A stretch of 64,000 bases of DNA from Guillardia theta CCMP2712 (GCF_000315625.1 NW_005434539.1:60394-124393); one strand, 5' to 3'. Shown: positions 47,535 to 58,502, counted from the first letter of the stretch. Made by a program: numbers and translations. The notes: generated by a model from the sequence alone, not told the origin.

Positions 47535-48000
47535 CGCAAACTAGCGGCCGGCCCGCGGGCCCCGGGCCCGGTCACGGTGGGGCGCCGGGCCGGGCAGGTT
47601 AAGAAGCCCCGGGCCGGGCCCGGCCGCGTTAGACCGTTAAACCTGTGACAGCGACTGTCGCTGAGTTACAGTGCCCTGCCGTCACGCGGCGTGCCGCACG
47701 GGTGATCGGCCCGGATCAGATCAGACACTGGCCCCCGGGGCCGGCGGGCCCGGCCACTGATCATTGGCATCGCGGACCGTCCCCATCATGGCAGCGGCAT
47801 CATGATGGCATGCCCGGCCCACTGTCAGCCCGGCTGAGCAAGCGGCTACTCTCAGTGACGGTAAGTCTGCGGCCTGCGGCTGAGTGACACCAGCCCCGGC
47901 TACCGCCGTACGCGGCGTCACCACGGTCACCCGGCGACTCGCCGGGCACCGGGTGACGGCACGGGCTGGCAGGGCCGGCAGGCTCCCGGCGAGAGGATCA
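47535..48000. repeat. GC island 8
   Basis: GC-word block (GGCCCGCGGGCCCCGGGCCCG, with GATCGGCCCGGATCAG and CACCGGGTGACGG words) upstream of the rhodanese gene and downstream of the transposase gene. Confidence 0.65.
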
Positions 48001-48068
48001 TGGCTTTACTATCATCATCGGATACCGCACGGTTGAAGCCTCAGGCTGAGTGTTGGCGATCAAAGCCT

Positions 48069-50140
48069 TCAGTGCATCTCAGCAGAAGCCACCACGTGCT
48101 GCTTGAAACAGTCCCGTCTCGTCCCGGGCCCACATACGCCGAAGGGTCTCCTGCGATGGTCCGCCATGCTGCAGTTGAAGCAGCAGTAGGAAGTCTTGTT
48201 GCCGTACCTGTCCGATCCGCTGCACACCTTACATCGCACCCTAGTGATGGGCTTGAGACTTTTGGAGATTGAGCGGGAAGGAGCAGAGGACTCGAGGTAG
48301 TCGTTGACGCAGACGAGTCGATGCGGAAGGTCGTAGTCGCATGCCGAGGGCCCCCCGCCCTGGAGCAAGGTGGTGGTGCCAACACAACCAGCTCCAGCTC
48401 CAGCTCCAGCTCCAGCTCCAGCTCCAGCTCCAGCTCCAGCTCCAGCTCCAGCTGGAACGAGCTCGTTTCTGGAAGACGTTGGGCTCTGTCTCACTGTAGC
48501 CTCGTTGACATCGCTCTTCAGCAGCTGGAGGGTGAGTCTGCTGAGAAACTCCCGATACTCCACCTCCTGCATCTTGTACACCCTGTACACCCGGAAGGCA
48601 TCGACTGCCACAGTGCAGACAACTCTCTTGAGCATCCTGAAGGTCCAACTCTCGTTCCTGGCGCCATCGTGATCAAATCCTCCAGTCCTCAGCTCATGGT
48701 GCTCGTTGACTGCTCCAGTACATGCCATGTAAGCCTCGCACAACTCTGTCCTCCCTCTCTCCTTCTCCATGCTCGTCCTTCCCGTCCCTACCTCGCAGCC
48801 AGTCGTTCTGCCCCATGTCGAGATGAGAACCCTTGTAAGCACACCGCTCCTCCTGTGCTCCTTCCAGGCATGCGCAAGAAAGGTCCTATCCTGCCCCCCG
48901 ATGCAACGAACGAGTTCTGCGGTCTTGGTTTCCACCAAAGATACATCTCTCTTCCTCAGAGCACGGCTAAGATGACGTCTCGGAGCTCCAGAGTCAACAC
49001 GATTGACCAGGGCGGTGAAGAATGTTTTCCGCTCCAGCAGGGCCTGAGCTGTCGACACGGTTGCGAACTTGGGGTCGCAGTAGATCACGCGGCCATGGTC
49101 GAGGTAGTGTCGTGACATGTGAACGAGAAGGCGCGTCATTCTAGGAAGCTCGCTAAAGTTTTCATCCTCCACAACCTCATCGTCCAGGAGCTGCAGGTGC
49201 AGGACAATACCGTAGGTGCACTCCACCAGGCACAGCAGCTCATCTTCGGGCATGCGCTGGCGGCCGAAGCGCAAAGGCACTGCAGGAGCCCTCTTAGAGC
49301 TCCTTCCCTGCTGAAAAGTGAGGGAAAGAGGACAAGAGGGCAGGACTCGCAAGTTCCAACCTGTGCTCTCGCGTGCCATCCTCCCTTCGTCTCGTCCGTC
49401 GACAGCTCGCTGCCTGCTGATATCGTCTCCAGCCTCTTCCTGTTGAACGCGTCCAGCAGCGGCCGGATCTGCGCAGCCTTGCTCAACGCATGCTCCACTT
49501 CTTGCGGCCAGAGTCTCAGGTAGCACTTCCACTGCTCGAACCGCACACGGCTGACGCCGAAACGTCTCCCGAGGTCATGGGGGGGGAGAGCACCGACGTC
49601 TCGGCCAACCCAGAGGCTGCCGTAGCTGCTCCAAGGTGTGAGCACCTGATAGTAGAGCACTCCTAGAAATCTCATCCACTCGTGCTGGGAGAAAGGAGCT
49701 ACGTCATCTGGGAGATTCTCGTTGGTCCAGACAAGGCAGGAGGGGGCATCGAGACCCACGATGAAGTCGAAAGGAAGGAGGAGCTTCCAGACATCAACTT
49801 CAGCGCTGGAGCTTGCTTGCGCCATGTCCAGCAGAATGTTGAGCGAAGTCTCTTCCATCTTGTAGCCAAGCTCCTCCCTCTGGTCCTTGACCGTGTCCTC
49901 GTCGCACATGCGCCACTCCAGCAGCTCTCCGTGATGGCTCAGCGTCAGCCCTTGCGTATCCTCCGAAAAGTCTTCCTCCTCCGAGTAAGACGTGTCGGTG
50001 TACTCCTCAAGGCATCGACGACTCTCCTGGAGGCAGGGAGCTTTCTCTCCTCGAGGATCTGCTTCCGTGCTCGCAGTTCTGCGCATCTTTGTCCTCGAAT
50101 TATGGGTGGCATCCTCGCCACGTCGAACGGATTTCTGCAT
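48069..50140 (-). CDS. piggyBac-like transposase gene (DDE_Tnp_1_7 family), one Asp replaced
   Basis: Exons 50140-49361 and 49307-48069 join in phase across a 53-nt intron and give 672 residues. The N-terminal about 100 residues are acidic. A DDE_Tnp_1_7-type core follows, with WMRFLGVLYYQVL replaced here by HEWMRFLGVLYYQVL, then LSTDETKGGWHAR (first Asp, 249) and VIYCDPKFATVS (second Asp, 338). The place where active elements have GVDxxDQ reads GAVNEHHELR, so the third Asp is Asn461. The C-terminal zinc-binding Cys-rich end is present (CKVC, CCFNC, CGPGTRRDCFKQH). A run of about 13 Gly-Ala pairs encoded by an AGCTCC array sits before it. No terminal inverted repeats or TTAA target duplication were identified by eye. 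It may be a domesticated or inactive copy. Confidence 0.8.
48390..48452 (+). repeat. AGCTCC hexanucleotide array inside the transposase CDS
   Basis: About 10-11 copies of AGCTCC within coding sequence, giving the Gly-Ala run. It is the only large hexanucleotide array in this window that falls inside an exon of a gene model. Confidence 0.9.
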
Positions 50141-50144
50141 GCCT

Positions 50145-50350
50145 GAGGGAGGGAGGGAGGGAGGGAGGGAGGGAGGCAGGGAGGGAGGCAGGGAGGGAGG
50201 CAGGCAGGGAGGCAGGCAGGGAGGCAGGCAGGCAGGCAGGCAGGGAAGGAAGGGAGGGATATAGAGAGAGAGAGAGAGATGGAGGGAGGGAGGGAGGGAG
50301 GGAGGGATGGAGGCAGGGAGAGAGGGAGGGAGAGAGGCAGGCAGGCAGGA
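50145..50350 (+). repeat. GGGA/GGCA tetranucleotide arrays
   Basis: Long runs of GGGA interleaved with GGCA immediately upstream of the transposase ATG, giving Gly-Arg-Glu pseudo-ORFs on plus and Pro-Ser-Leu pseudo-ORFs on minus. Confidence 0.95.
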
Positions 50351-50968
50351 AAAGTACAAGGGCAAAGGCGGGGGGCAGGAGCGAGCGGCAAAATGAAGTA
50401 TCCGCGAAAATATCTGAAAGTATCCGTAAATCCGGATACTCTCGGATATTTTGATTGACCCTTCGCCGCCACCATGCTCTTCGCGCTGGTTCCTGTTCGC
50501 ATGCTCGGTGAGGAATGGAGGGGGAGAGAGGGGTGGTGAGAGGGTAAGAGATCGAGCATGTACAAGCATGCAGCTGAAGAGAGGGAGAGATGGGATGAGG
50601 ATGCTGATGGTTTAGACAAGGGCCTTAATGTAAGAGGTGGTGTAGAGAAGTACAGATTTGGCATGCAGCGAAGGAGCATGAGGTAGATGATCTGAGAAGT
50701 ACATGATATATTGAAATGATTTCATTGCACGGATTGTGTCGCTGGGGATGAAGCTTGCAACCCCGATGTGTTCGACAGAGCGATGGTTAAAAACGGAAAC
50801 GTCCCTGGGGAAGTGGACTCTTTCTAGACAACACATGTTTTCAAGTCAGTCACACTCGACCGTGTCCACACATGTGTAGTGACTCTAGTATTTCCACAAG
50901 AGAGTATGATCCTCTTGTCAAGTATCAGACCAGATCCTAAGTTCGCAGAGGGAGGTTGGGGGTTGCAG
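50351..50968. other. Intergenic DNA, with TATCCG-type repeats
   Basis: Near 50395-50455 four related words (GTATCCG, AATATCTG, GTATCCG, CGGATA twice) make a small partly palindromic cluster. The rest is ordinary sequence. An acceptor at 50968 (GGTTGCAG) opens the next plus-strand gene model. Confidence 0.4.
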
Positions 50969-50991
50969 GAAAACTAGCAGCAAGTCAGAGT

Positions 50992-51562
50992 ATGTCCAGC
51001 GCATGCGATGTTGTTGGTAGCATGGAAGTCAGGAGCTCTTGTATCATCTGTGTGACACTGCTGAAGGAATGGGCCCTGAATTCTACAACAACATGGAGGC
51101 AGTCAACAATGCTATCGGCGCTGAGGACGACAAGGTCAGTGCCAAGTTGAGTAGAACAAGTCTGAGCGAGCGTGTAGGCATGGATGTACAACAATCCCAA
51201 CGCCCCAGCCAACGCTGTTGGAGTCGAAGACGCGAAGGTCAGTGGCAAACGTGTCAAAGGGAGCGCAGGAGAAGGTTGGGGAGGAGGAAGAAGACCGGGA
51301 GAAGAATAAGGAGGTTGAGTCGATTAAGCAGGATGGAGGGTAGACCGGGAGAATCATGAGAGTGCTCAGAGGAATGTGAGGTGTGGAGAGATAGAGAGCG
51401 TGAGGATGCGAGTTGTGGAGGTTGAGGAGGGTATTCGGAAGGGGAGTGACTTGAGATCAGATCGCAATCTACAACAACACCTTCACCCCCAGCAACTGTG
51501 TGGGAGGAAGCGAGCAAGGATGCAGCCCCTTCGCTGTGGCCCCCCGTGCCATGTTCATGTAG
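50992..51562 (+). CDS. Small YNN-repeat protein, unknown (5' end uncertain)
   Basis: Exons 50992-51012, 51033-51134, 51178-51237 and 51461-51562 join in phase 0 and give about 94 residues. The exon starting at 50969 is open upstream of the ATG, so the gene may start further left. Each of the last three exons carries one unit of a repeat: FYNNMEAVNNAIGAEDDK, MYNNPNAPANAVGVEDAK and IYNNTFTPSNCVGG. Exon boundaries fall exactly between units, which suggests exon duplication. The tail is CSPFAVAPRAMFM. I do not recognise the family. There is no membrane segment in the part seen. It is convergent with the amino-acid permease, with stops about 100 bp apart. Confidence 0.5.
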
Positions 51563-51663
51563 AGCAGCTGACATAGCAAAGTTCATTGGAGGTTGTCGTT
51601 ACCCCTGACATCTGCTCGGTGCGCCATGCCAACCCTGACCGCCGCAAGGTCCTCTTTGTCCTC

Positions 51664-54306
51664 TTATCCGAGGACGTCAGTGAAGGCCTGCAAGCGGACT
51701 TCAACCCGACAATCCTCCTCTCATAACACGTGCGACTTGTTCCACACGACCCTTCCCCCCCATCCTCTCCTCCTTGCCAGCAGCTTCCCATTCTCATCCT
51801 CATCCCCACCATATGTCCCATCACCTGCAGGTAGCTGACGGTAGCTCCCACCAACCCGAGCATAGAGCCGAGGACGGCGATGACTGACGAAACGAGTGAG
51901 AGGAGGAAAAGCAAGCGGAAGGGGAACTTGCCTTGAGAGAGGTAGTACTTGTTGTCGTACTTGAGACCCTTCCTCTTCTTGGCTGGCAGCTTCTGGTCTT
52001 GCTCAACCCTGAAGACAAGTCAGTCCTCCAAGACAGAGATCCTTTGCCAGATCACAAGGTCTTGGTAGCGCTCATGTGCATCAGAGCTGGGAAGACGTAG
52101 ATGATTCCACTGCCCAGCAGGGCTCCTGCTCTCAACCGTCAGCGAACCATGAATTCGCGACTGGCCGTTACCTGCAAAGGCAGCCAAGAAACCGAGGTCG
52201 CGCATGACCATCGCAATACCGGTGGTTGCAACGACGGTAACAACTGCAACAGCGTCCTGGCTCTCTTTGTCAGCAAGGCAAGGCAAGGTTGTTTTCTTTT
52301 CACCTTGGCGGCTTGTGAAGGATTCTTGACTCCCGCAAGAGCAAAGGCTCCAGTGCGGAACCCGTTGAAAGCGAGTGGATAACTGCAAGATATCAAGATT
52401 GATGTTATAACCTATTTCAGTTACGCACCCGAACAAGATCGAGGCCGTAATGGCAAGACGGCCCCAGACTGCAAGGTTGTCTGATGTAGCATAGTTGTTG
52501 AGGATCAATCCCTTCCAGGAGGCAAGACATCTTTCGAGTGAGCAAGCTCAAACAGATGCTTCACCAAACACCTGGGAAACTCCTCCAAAGGTCAAGAAGC
52601 CAGTCGACATGATGAGGCAGTTGATGATTCCTGCACAAACAGACCGACTCAGAGATGCAATGCGGTCGATGAGACAGATGTCAAAGTGACCGGCAGCGAT
52701 GAAGGCGGGATAAACAAGCTTGTTGAACTGCTGAACAGTCCTGCAGAACCAGAATCAGCAAACAAGTCACTTGCAAGGCTTGCACACACTTGGGAATCAT
52801 CTGGTGGAAGAACTTGGGAGCATCATAATGGGCATGATAGGCGGTGTTGAGGGTCGCCATGAGGATAAGTGCCTGCACCAGTTGTCAGTGACGTGCGACA
52901 GATCCGAGGGATTCATTCATCACCTTGATGGCTTCAGCGCTGTTTCCAAACGATGGCTTCCTGCAGCACAATTATTCTCTCCTTCAAAACTGTTCTGTTT
53001 GTCGACATACTGAGCAAGCTCCTTGAAAAACTCGCCTCCCTTGGCGTACGATCCCTGCTCGCCAAAATCACCAGGCACCAATTGTAGGAGGGAAGGTTTA
53101 CTTGGAAGTATCTCAACGCCATAAAGACAGTCGTGTAGAGAACGCCCATGACTCCTGTGCACGTCAAGTTAGGGATGCCCGTCGCACGTTCCCATAGGTG
53201 GTCACCGAGCATGCTCGTGTATGAGAGCGCGGCCAGAGACCTCAAGCTGCTCAACCGGTCAGTCACTGGGCCTTGGGCGGAATGACAAGTATGCGACTGA
53301 CAGGCAAAGAGGCAGAAGAACGACCTGGAACAAAAAGCTCAGCAAGGATACCAGCAGAAACGACTACTCACCGCACTGATAGCAGCAAGCAGGTTGTTGC
53401 GCTCCGCAGCCCAACCACGCACCTGCGAAAGGTGGTGAGTGAGACTTTGAAAGGGGGTTAGGAGAACGCTTACTCCGAGAGACTTCATGAGATCATTGCT
53501 GAGATCTCCGATGATGATGGAATAGCAGATACAAGCCACCTGACAACACACTCTCTCAAAACACTTTCAGAAAGCTGAATATTACCATGGTCTGGCTGGT
53601 GCACGCCATACCCGGGATCCAGGCAGTTGCGGTGCTGATGGACTTAGCCCACGCTTCCTGTGCTCGCACCATGTCAGACATACTTGAGAGCTCTCTCAAG
53701 TCTCACCTGATAGTTGTGGGCATCCACCATCCCACACACCTGACACATGAGTCAAACGGACTGGAAACCACTGCAGCAAAGGCACCTCGCCGATCAGAGC
53801 GTAGCAATATCCGCTGAGAATGGCAAAAGAAGCTGAAAGAAGCTGCAGCAAGGAAACGCTCAGTCGTTCGCTTAATTCAATCGCGGCTCACCAAGGCAGG
53901 AGCAAGCATCTTGGGGTTGTTGGTGAAACGAGCTACCGACGAGGAAAGGGACAGAACTCCAGAGCCAACGATCGCCTTGAAGAGGTAGAAGATGAAACCA
54001 GTGACATCCTGTTCTCCACCTCCTCTGAGGGGCGCCAGAGCTGATACATGCTCACTTCGACCACACATCAGAGGATTCATCCCTACCCTGGACACGGCGA
54101 ACGGATCCATGCTTCAAACTTTCGCCCCTTTGAGCGAGAGAAGGATGACGCTGCCTAGTGTCAGGCAAACCTGATGGGATGGTGGTGGTTGGGACATGAA
54201 GCCCGTGGACAGCAGCCACGCAGGCCAAAGTAAGGCCCAAGAACTGCAGGAAGCCTGTCAGACGAGTTGCGACGGTCGCCTTCCTGCTCACCAGACTGGA
54301 TCGCAT
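51664..54306 (-). CDS. AAAP-family amino-acid/auxin permease
   Basis: Twenty-one exons in phase: 54306-54171, 54082-53892, 53842-53786, 53739-53707, 53657-53586, 53539-53474, 53422-53372, 53324-53302, 53250-53207, 53154-53102, 53054-53011, 52960-52924, 52872-52790, 52740-52691, 52630-52572, 52511-52429, 52382-52304, 52256-52172, 52125-52053, 52008-51825, 51687-51664, giving 508 residues. After a 90-residue N-terminal extension with one hydrophobic stretch (FLQFLGLTLACVAAVHGL), the Aa_trans core starts FIFYLFKAIVGSGVLSLSS. It continues through about ten more helices, including VVLLPLCLSLRSLAALSYT, LMATLNTAYHAHYDAPKF and IINCLIMSTGFLTFGG, and a final helix LGSMLGLVGATVSYLQ. Role by family: proton-coupled amino-acid transport. 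The N-terminal stretch could be a targeting signal. Exon sizes go down to 23 and 24 nt. Confidence 0.85.
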
Positions 54307-54720
54307 GACCTCGACTTCTCCTGTAGCAGAACATACATAAGCCACTCAATCATGCTCATAATGATGAAAATGCTTGTGGTGCAAAAGGATTCATCTCGCG
54401 GACAAGCACAAGAGTTCTGTATCCTCGCCTGCGATGTACTTGAGGACTGACTGTTTCAGCTACTCGGCCTTTCACTCTATTCACGCACGATCCAGTTAGG
54501 ATACAATGTCGATCTTCATCTAGACATGTTGTTCGCCTCAGGATCCACTACCTGTCGCGTCCTCTCATTCGCTGGTACCCTGGCCTACAATGAAAATGCT
54601 TTTTCCTACTCATCACTGCGAACCCTGGATGAGAGATAAAATCTATGCCCTTTCCGCCACCATCAAGCAAGCTCAGCAGCAGCATCGCTTCCTGTACTGG
54701 CGATTCTCCTCCAAGGCCCC
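54307..54720. other. 5' flank of the permease gene
   Basis: A TGCTACAG acceptor lies 15 nt upstream of the permease ATG on the minus strand, so a 5'-UTR intron is likely. No other gene was recognised. Confidence 0.4.
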
Positions 54721-54987
54721 TCATGAGCGCAAGAGCTCGCGGCCGCTCTGCATCGTGCAGCCATGAAGCGGCGGAGGATCGATGGGGTACTTCTCGAAGA
54801 GGAAGGACAAGGGGTGGTCCGAGTCCTTCGAATAGATGGACCCCTCATATACCCCACTTTTGTACCGGTCTGTATCTACTAGTGATTCGTTTGTAGGTGG
54901 GGTGGCCGTGGCAGGGGAATGTGAGGAAGGGATCTCTGTTCCAATGGATGCTGGCGTACACTGAAAAGCTTCTAGAGAGGAAAACAC
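54721..54987 (-). CDS. Possible small protein, unknown
   Basis: An 88-codon frame with ordinary composition. The second half (VYEGSIYSKDSDHPLSFLFE, then KYPIDPPPLHGC) looks coding-like. No family, splice partner or membrane segment is recognised. It could be an exon of a larger gene or chance. Confidence 0.3.
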   Translation of the reverse strand: MFSSLEAFQCTPASIGTEIPSSHSPATATPPTNESLVDTDRYKSGVYEGSIYSKDSDHPLSFLFEKYPIDPPPLHGCTMQSGRELLRS

Positions 54988-55104
54988 GCCAAGTGAGATA
55001 CAACTATCTCACAGCTCTTGATTTTCAGTACTTGATATCATTGTATTTGAATTTTCGAATTACATTGTAATATTTCAACGATCAAACAATTTTCGAATTG
55101 AACA

Positions 55105-55700
55105 AATACGGCGGGCGGCGGCCGGGCCGGGCCCGGAGGAGTCGATGCGAGTCGGACGGCCGCGGGCGTCACCGAGTCACTGACCGCCGGGCGGCCGGGC
55201 CGGGCCGGCACGGTTCACGGTTGCGGCGCCGCACTGCGGCCGCTGTACGGTCGGCGAGCCTCGGAGTCACTGCACCGCCGAAGCACGGCCCCAGTTCCCG
55301 AGTCCGACGAGTCCGGTCCCACGGACCGTGTCGGGACGGTCCGACGGTCGGCCCGGACTCGCCGTCGAGGTAGTCCTGCGGCGGAGTCCGACTGCACTGA
55401 ACTCCGGACTCGAATCACAAGTTGGGCTGGCCGCTGAACTTCACATTGAACAGTGGCCATCATGCGGCATCGGATGCTGGCCTGACTCCGCCGCACGGCC
55501 GACTGTCCGCCGGGTCCGACACTCACGGTCACGGTGTGACAGACTCGGGGGCCGTGGCACGCGGCAGCCGCTGGCCGGGCACGGCAGCCGCTGTACCCGG
55601 TGACCGTCCGGTCGCGCGGCGCCGGCGGCCCGCGGCGAGCCTTCGGAATTCCGATCACGAGCCGCCTCAGTGCCACCGTTGTTCACCGTCCGAGGCAGGT
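55105..55700. repeat. GC island 9
   Basis: GC-word block beginning with GGCGGGCGGCGGCCGGG after an AT-rich stretch of AATTTTCGAATT words, and followed by module copy D and a second GC patch (55915-55990). Confidence 0.7.
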
Positions 55701-55749
55701 TTGAAGTGAGAACAAAATAGCAAATATACTTCCGAGTTTACTTACTAAT

Positions 55750-55915
55750 TCAAGTTAAGTTAAAGATCCGACGGGAGGGCCCGAGTACGGTACGAGGACA
55801 ACTGTCAGGCCCTGAGAGTCGAGGAGGCTTGACCCTGACTCCAGTGACACTGTCGCACAGGCCACTGAAACGGCGAGAAGAGAAAAGACAGTCACGGAGA
55901 ACTTAACTCAAACCG
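55750..55915 (+). repeat. Dispersed island-edge module, copy D
   Basis: Alignable with copy E through its whole length but longer. It has extra CTG and CCCTG near 55800-55814, extra TCCAGTGAC at 55840-55848 (55837-55848 reads GAC TCCAGT GAC), extra CTGA near 55864, and extra TTAACT near 55904. Core words such as GTCGAGGAGGCTTGACC are unchanged. Confidence 0.85.
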
Positions 55916-55990
55916 TCCCAAGTTCGGCTGCCGGCCGGCGGTTGGCCGGGCCGCAACCGCCGGCCGGGCCGCGTCCCGGGCCGCCCCTTG

Positions 55991-56480
55991 CCGAAGCAAA
56001 CTTGAAACTTTGAAATATGGCAATAATTCAGCCCGCTAGTAGTGCCAGCCTTGCCATGATGGAATGATCAGGGCCAAGATTTAACAAAGATCATCGATCG
56101 GATCGTCAAAGCCTGCCGTCCGAGTGTCCGGTATCGGAGCCTGGCACTGAAAACCGTGGCCCCGGCGGCTGGCAGTAACTTGCAGTGACGGTGGCAAGTA
56201 ACCTTGAAAGAAGCCTTCAAGCGATGCTGTCACTGGCCAGCTGTGGCAGTCACGTAGCAACCGGCGGAAAAAATCATCATGTTTCTAACAATTTCAGGCT
56301 TTCCTGGGTCCCTTGACTGCAAATATGATGATGCAGCCTGATCACTTGGTAGTAAGATCCATAACAGTTGTGTCGACTGACACCTGAGTCTGTCCAGGCA
56401 CTTTAACCTTCAGGTTCTCGAGCTGCAGCTTGAAGAACAAGAAGAATGTGACTCTTGACTTGAAAATTTGATTCCATAGC
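55991..56480. other. Intergenic DNA between island 9 and HTH copy 1
   Basis: Mixed DNA with several AACTTGAAACTTTGAA and GATCGGATCG words that resemble diluted island vocabulary. No gene is seen. Confidence 0.4.
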
Positions 56481-56491
56481 ACTCTTCTCTT

Positions 56492-57100
56492 CTATGCCCG
56501 CGTGCCATCCCTTCCTCCGTCCCCTCCCTCCACCATGCGCTGTATACCTCTCCCCTCGCACACCCCCGTCTCCTCGCTCAGCCCTCCTCCCTCCGCTCCC
56601 TCCGCTCTCCTGCTCTCTTCCTCCATCCTCGCGCTCGTCGCAGCGTCGCCCTTGCGGAAGTACCTCCGGACTCTCGGGCGCCCGTCCTTGGAGCCCACGG
56701 GCCTCCCCGGCCCTGCCCGGCGTCTCGCCGGCCTCTGCGCCAGCTCCTCTGCCGTCCACAGCGCCGTCGTCGCTCGCGTCCACGTCCGCCGGCTCCAGAC
56801 GTCTCGCACGGTCTTGGGGCTTGTGCCGTACTGGAGGGCGACCTCAGCGCTTCGCCGGGAGAGGGAGAGCTTGTCGAAGGGGGGGGGAGGCTTTTCGCGG
56901 TAGATCTTGTAGGCGAGGTCGGCAGTGAGGACGCGGGGGCGGAAGAAGCCTTGGGGAGGCTGCGGGAGGGGAGGGGGACTGGGGTCTTGGGTGTGGAGCA
57001 TGCCGGGAGGTCTGGGGAAGGGATGAAGGGGAGGAGGAGGAGTCTTGCTGACGAGCTGCATGCTTGCAGAAGTAACAGGTATCTGACAGGTCTTGGTCAT
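56492..57100 (-). CDS. HTH/AT-hook protein, copy 1
   Basis: Intronless, 202 residues. Residues about 53-110 form a helix-turn-helix-like segment: LTADLAYKIYREKPPPPFDK, then RRSAEVALQYGTSPKTVRDV and WSRRTW. Next comes an AT-hook-like motif, GRPVGSKDGRPR, then a basic and acidic tail. The N-terminus (Pro-rich, with MLHTQDP) is shorter and different from copies 2 and 3. The nucleotide match to the other copies spans about 56503-57016. It is a probable DNA-binding protein. Whether it is host regulator or mobile-element product is unknown. Confidence 0.65.
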   Translation of the reverse strand: MTKTCQIPVTSASMQLVSKTPPPPLHPFPRPPGMLHTQDPSPPPLPQPPQGFFRPRVLTADLAYKIYREKPPPPFDKLSLSRRSAEVALQYGTSPKTVRDVWSRRTWTRATTALWTAEELAQRPARRRAGPGRPVGSKDGRPRVRRYFRKGDAATSARMEEESRRAEGAEGGGLSEETGVCEGRGIQRMVEGGDGGRDGTRA

Positions 57101-57665
57101 CTTTGGTGGTGGCGTTATCCAATTTTTGCTGATTGAGCAATGATAACAGTTTTTGCAAGGAAAAATTAGTAGCCTTGTTATGTTGATTGGTTTGTCTTGT
57201 CACTCAGCAGATTCTCTTATTACATGATGGTGCATACTGAACGAGTTTCCATCGACATCTTGAAAGGCGGTGATAGATAGGGGATGCAAGCTCGGGAACC
57301 TGATGCAGAGGCGGGGACAATCTCTAAGAAAAAAAAAAAGGTCGGTATCGTGACATAAAAAATTAATATTTTTCGTATTCGAAAAGTTTTTGTTTCCATG
57401 GGGATAATTGGCCCTCTTAAAGTTTTTTTTTGTCATGGAACAGAACCACTTTGTTCCGAGAGCTGTAGACTATGTGTTCTCGTTTTAGTTCAACAACATG
57501 ACACTCAACAAGTGAACCAAGACAGAATCATAGAAGAACTAAAGATTAACGTCTCCCTGGCTCGCTTTCGAAGTAAAGCATCAAGTTGAACTCGCCAGAC
57601 GCAGAAATCTACTATTGGACGTCGATCGTTTGTGCATCAATGATTCTCATAATGTTTACTCAAAT
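57101..57665. other. Spacer between HTH copies 1 and 2
   Basis: Unique AT-richer DNA with a poly-A run near 57327 and a poly-T run near 57423. No gene was recognised. The spacer shows no similarity to that between copies 2 and 3. Confidence 0.45.
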
Positions 57666-58502
57666 TCATGTATGAATGCAACAAACCTTCTGTTTGAAAT
57701 CAGTCTGAGTGACCTCTGGTCCAGCGAATAGTCCACCAAGTTCCCACACCTCCATCCCACGATGCTCAGCGTGCTCCATCTCCTCTCCTGCTCTAAAACA
57801 TCTTCCTTCCATACCTTCTGTTCTTATCCCATTCCCCAGAATCAACGCCCTTGAGGCGTTCATCACTCCTCCCACGTATCCTTCCCTTCTCTCTCCAAGT
57901 GCCCTCCCTTCCTCCGTCCCCTCCCTCCACCAAGCGCTGTATACCTCTCCCCTCGCACACCCCGTCTCCTCGCTCAGCCCTCCTCCCTCCGCTCCCTCCG
58001 CTCTCCTGCTCTCTTCCTCCATCCTCGCGCTCGTCGCAGCGTCGCCCTTGCGGAAGTACCTCCGGACTCTCGGGCGCCCGTCCTTGGAGCCCACGGGCCT
58101 CCCCGGCCCTGCCCGGCGTCTCGCCGGCCTCTGCGCCAGCTCCTCTGCCGTCCACAGCGCCGTCGTCGCTCGCGTCCACGTCCGCCGGCTCCAGACGTCT
58201 CGCACGGTCTTGGGGCTCGTGCCGTACTGGAGGGCGACCTCGGCGCTTCGCCGGGAGAGGGAGAGCTTGTCGAAGGGGGGGGGAGGCTTTTCGCGGTAGA
58301 TCTTGTAGGCGAGGTCGGCAGTGAGGACGCGGGGGCGGAAGAAGCCTTGGGGAGGCTGCGGGAGGGGAGGGCGACAGGCTGACGGGGCGAGGTCTTGGGT
58401 GTGGAGCATGTCGGGAGGTCTGGGGAAAGGGAGGGGTTGGGGGGGGAAGGGATTGGTGTGGAGCATGAGAGAGGGATCAAGGGCTGGAGGGGTAGATGGC
58501 AT
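57666..58502 (-). CDS. HTH/AT-hook protein, copy 2, with altered C-terminus
   Basis: Intronless, 278 residues. The N-terminus (MPSTPPALDPSLMLHTNPFP) is shared with copy 3. The HTH and AT-hook core is essentially identical to copies 1 and 3. In the plus-strand text CACACCCCGTCTCC here versus CACACCCCCGTCTCC in copies 1 and 3 shows one missing C, which shifts the frame after SEETG. The result is a longer, unrelated C-terminus (ending KQKVCCIHT). The copy is probably recent. It may still be expressed with the new tail. Confidence 0.62.
   Translation of the reverse strand: MPSTPPALDPSLMLHTNPFPPQPLPFPRPPDMLHTQDLAPSACRPPLPQPPQGFFRPRVLTADLAYKIYREKPPPPFDKLSLSRRSAEVALQYGTSPKTVRDVWSRRTWTRATTALWTAEELAQRPARRRAGPGRPVGSKDGRPRVRRYFRKGDAATSARMEEESRRAEGAEGGGLSEETGCARGEVYSAWWREGTEEGRALGERREGYVGGVMNASRALILGNGIRTEGMEGRCFRAGEEMEHAEHRGMEVWELGGLFAGPEVTQTDFKQKVCCIHT

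Noticed and set aside
50145-50350. Possible CRISPR-like or tandem array
   Set aside because: The units are 4-nt GGGA/GGCA simple repeats with no spacers, in a eukaryotic genome.
51578-51726. Coding-like plus frame (SLEVVVTPDICSVRHANPDR and onward to a stop)
   Set aside because: It overlaps the last permease exon and its acceptor on the minus strand and has no clean join to the YNN exons. It is kept only as a possibility.
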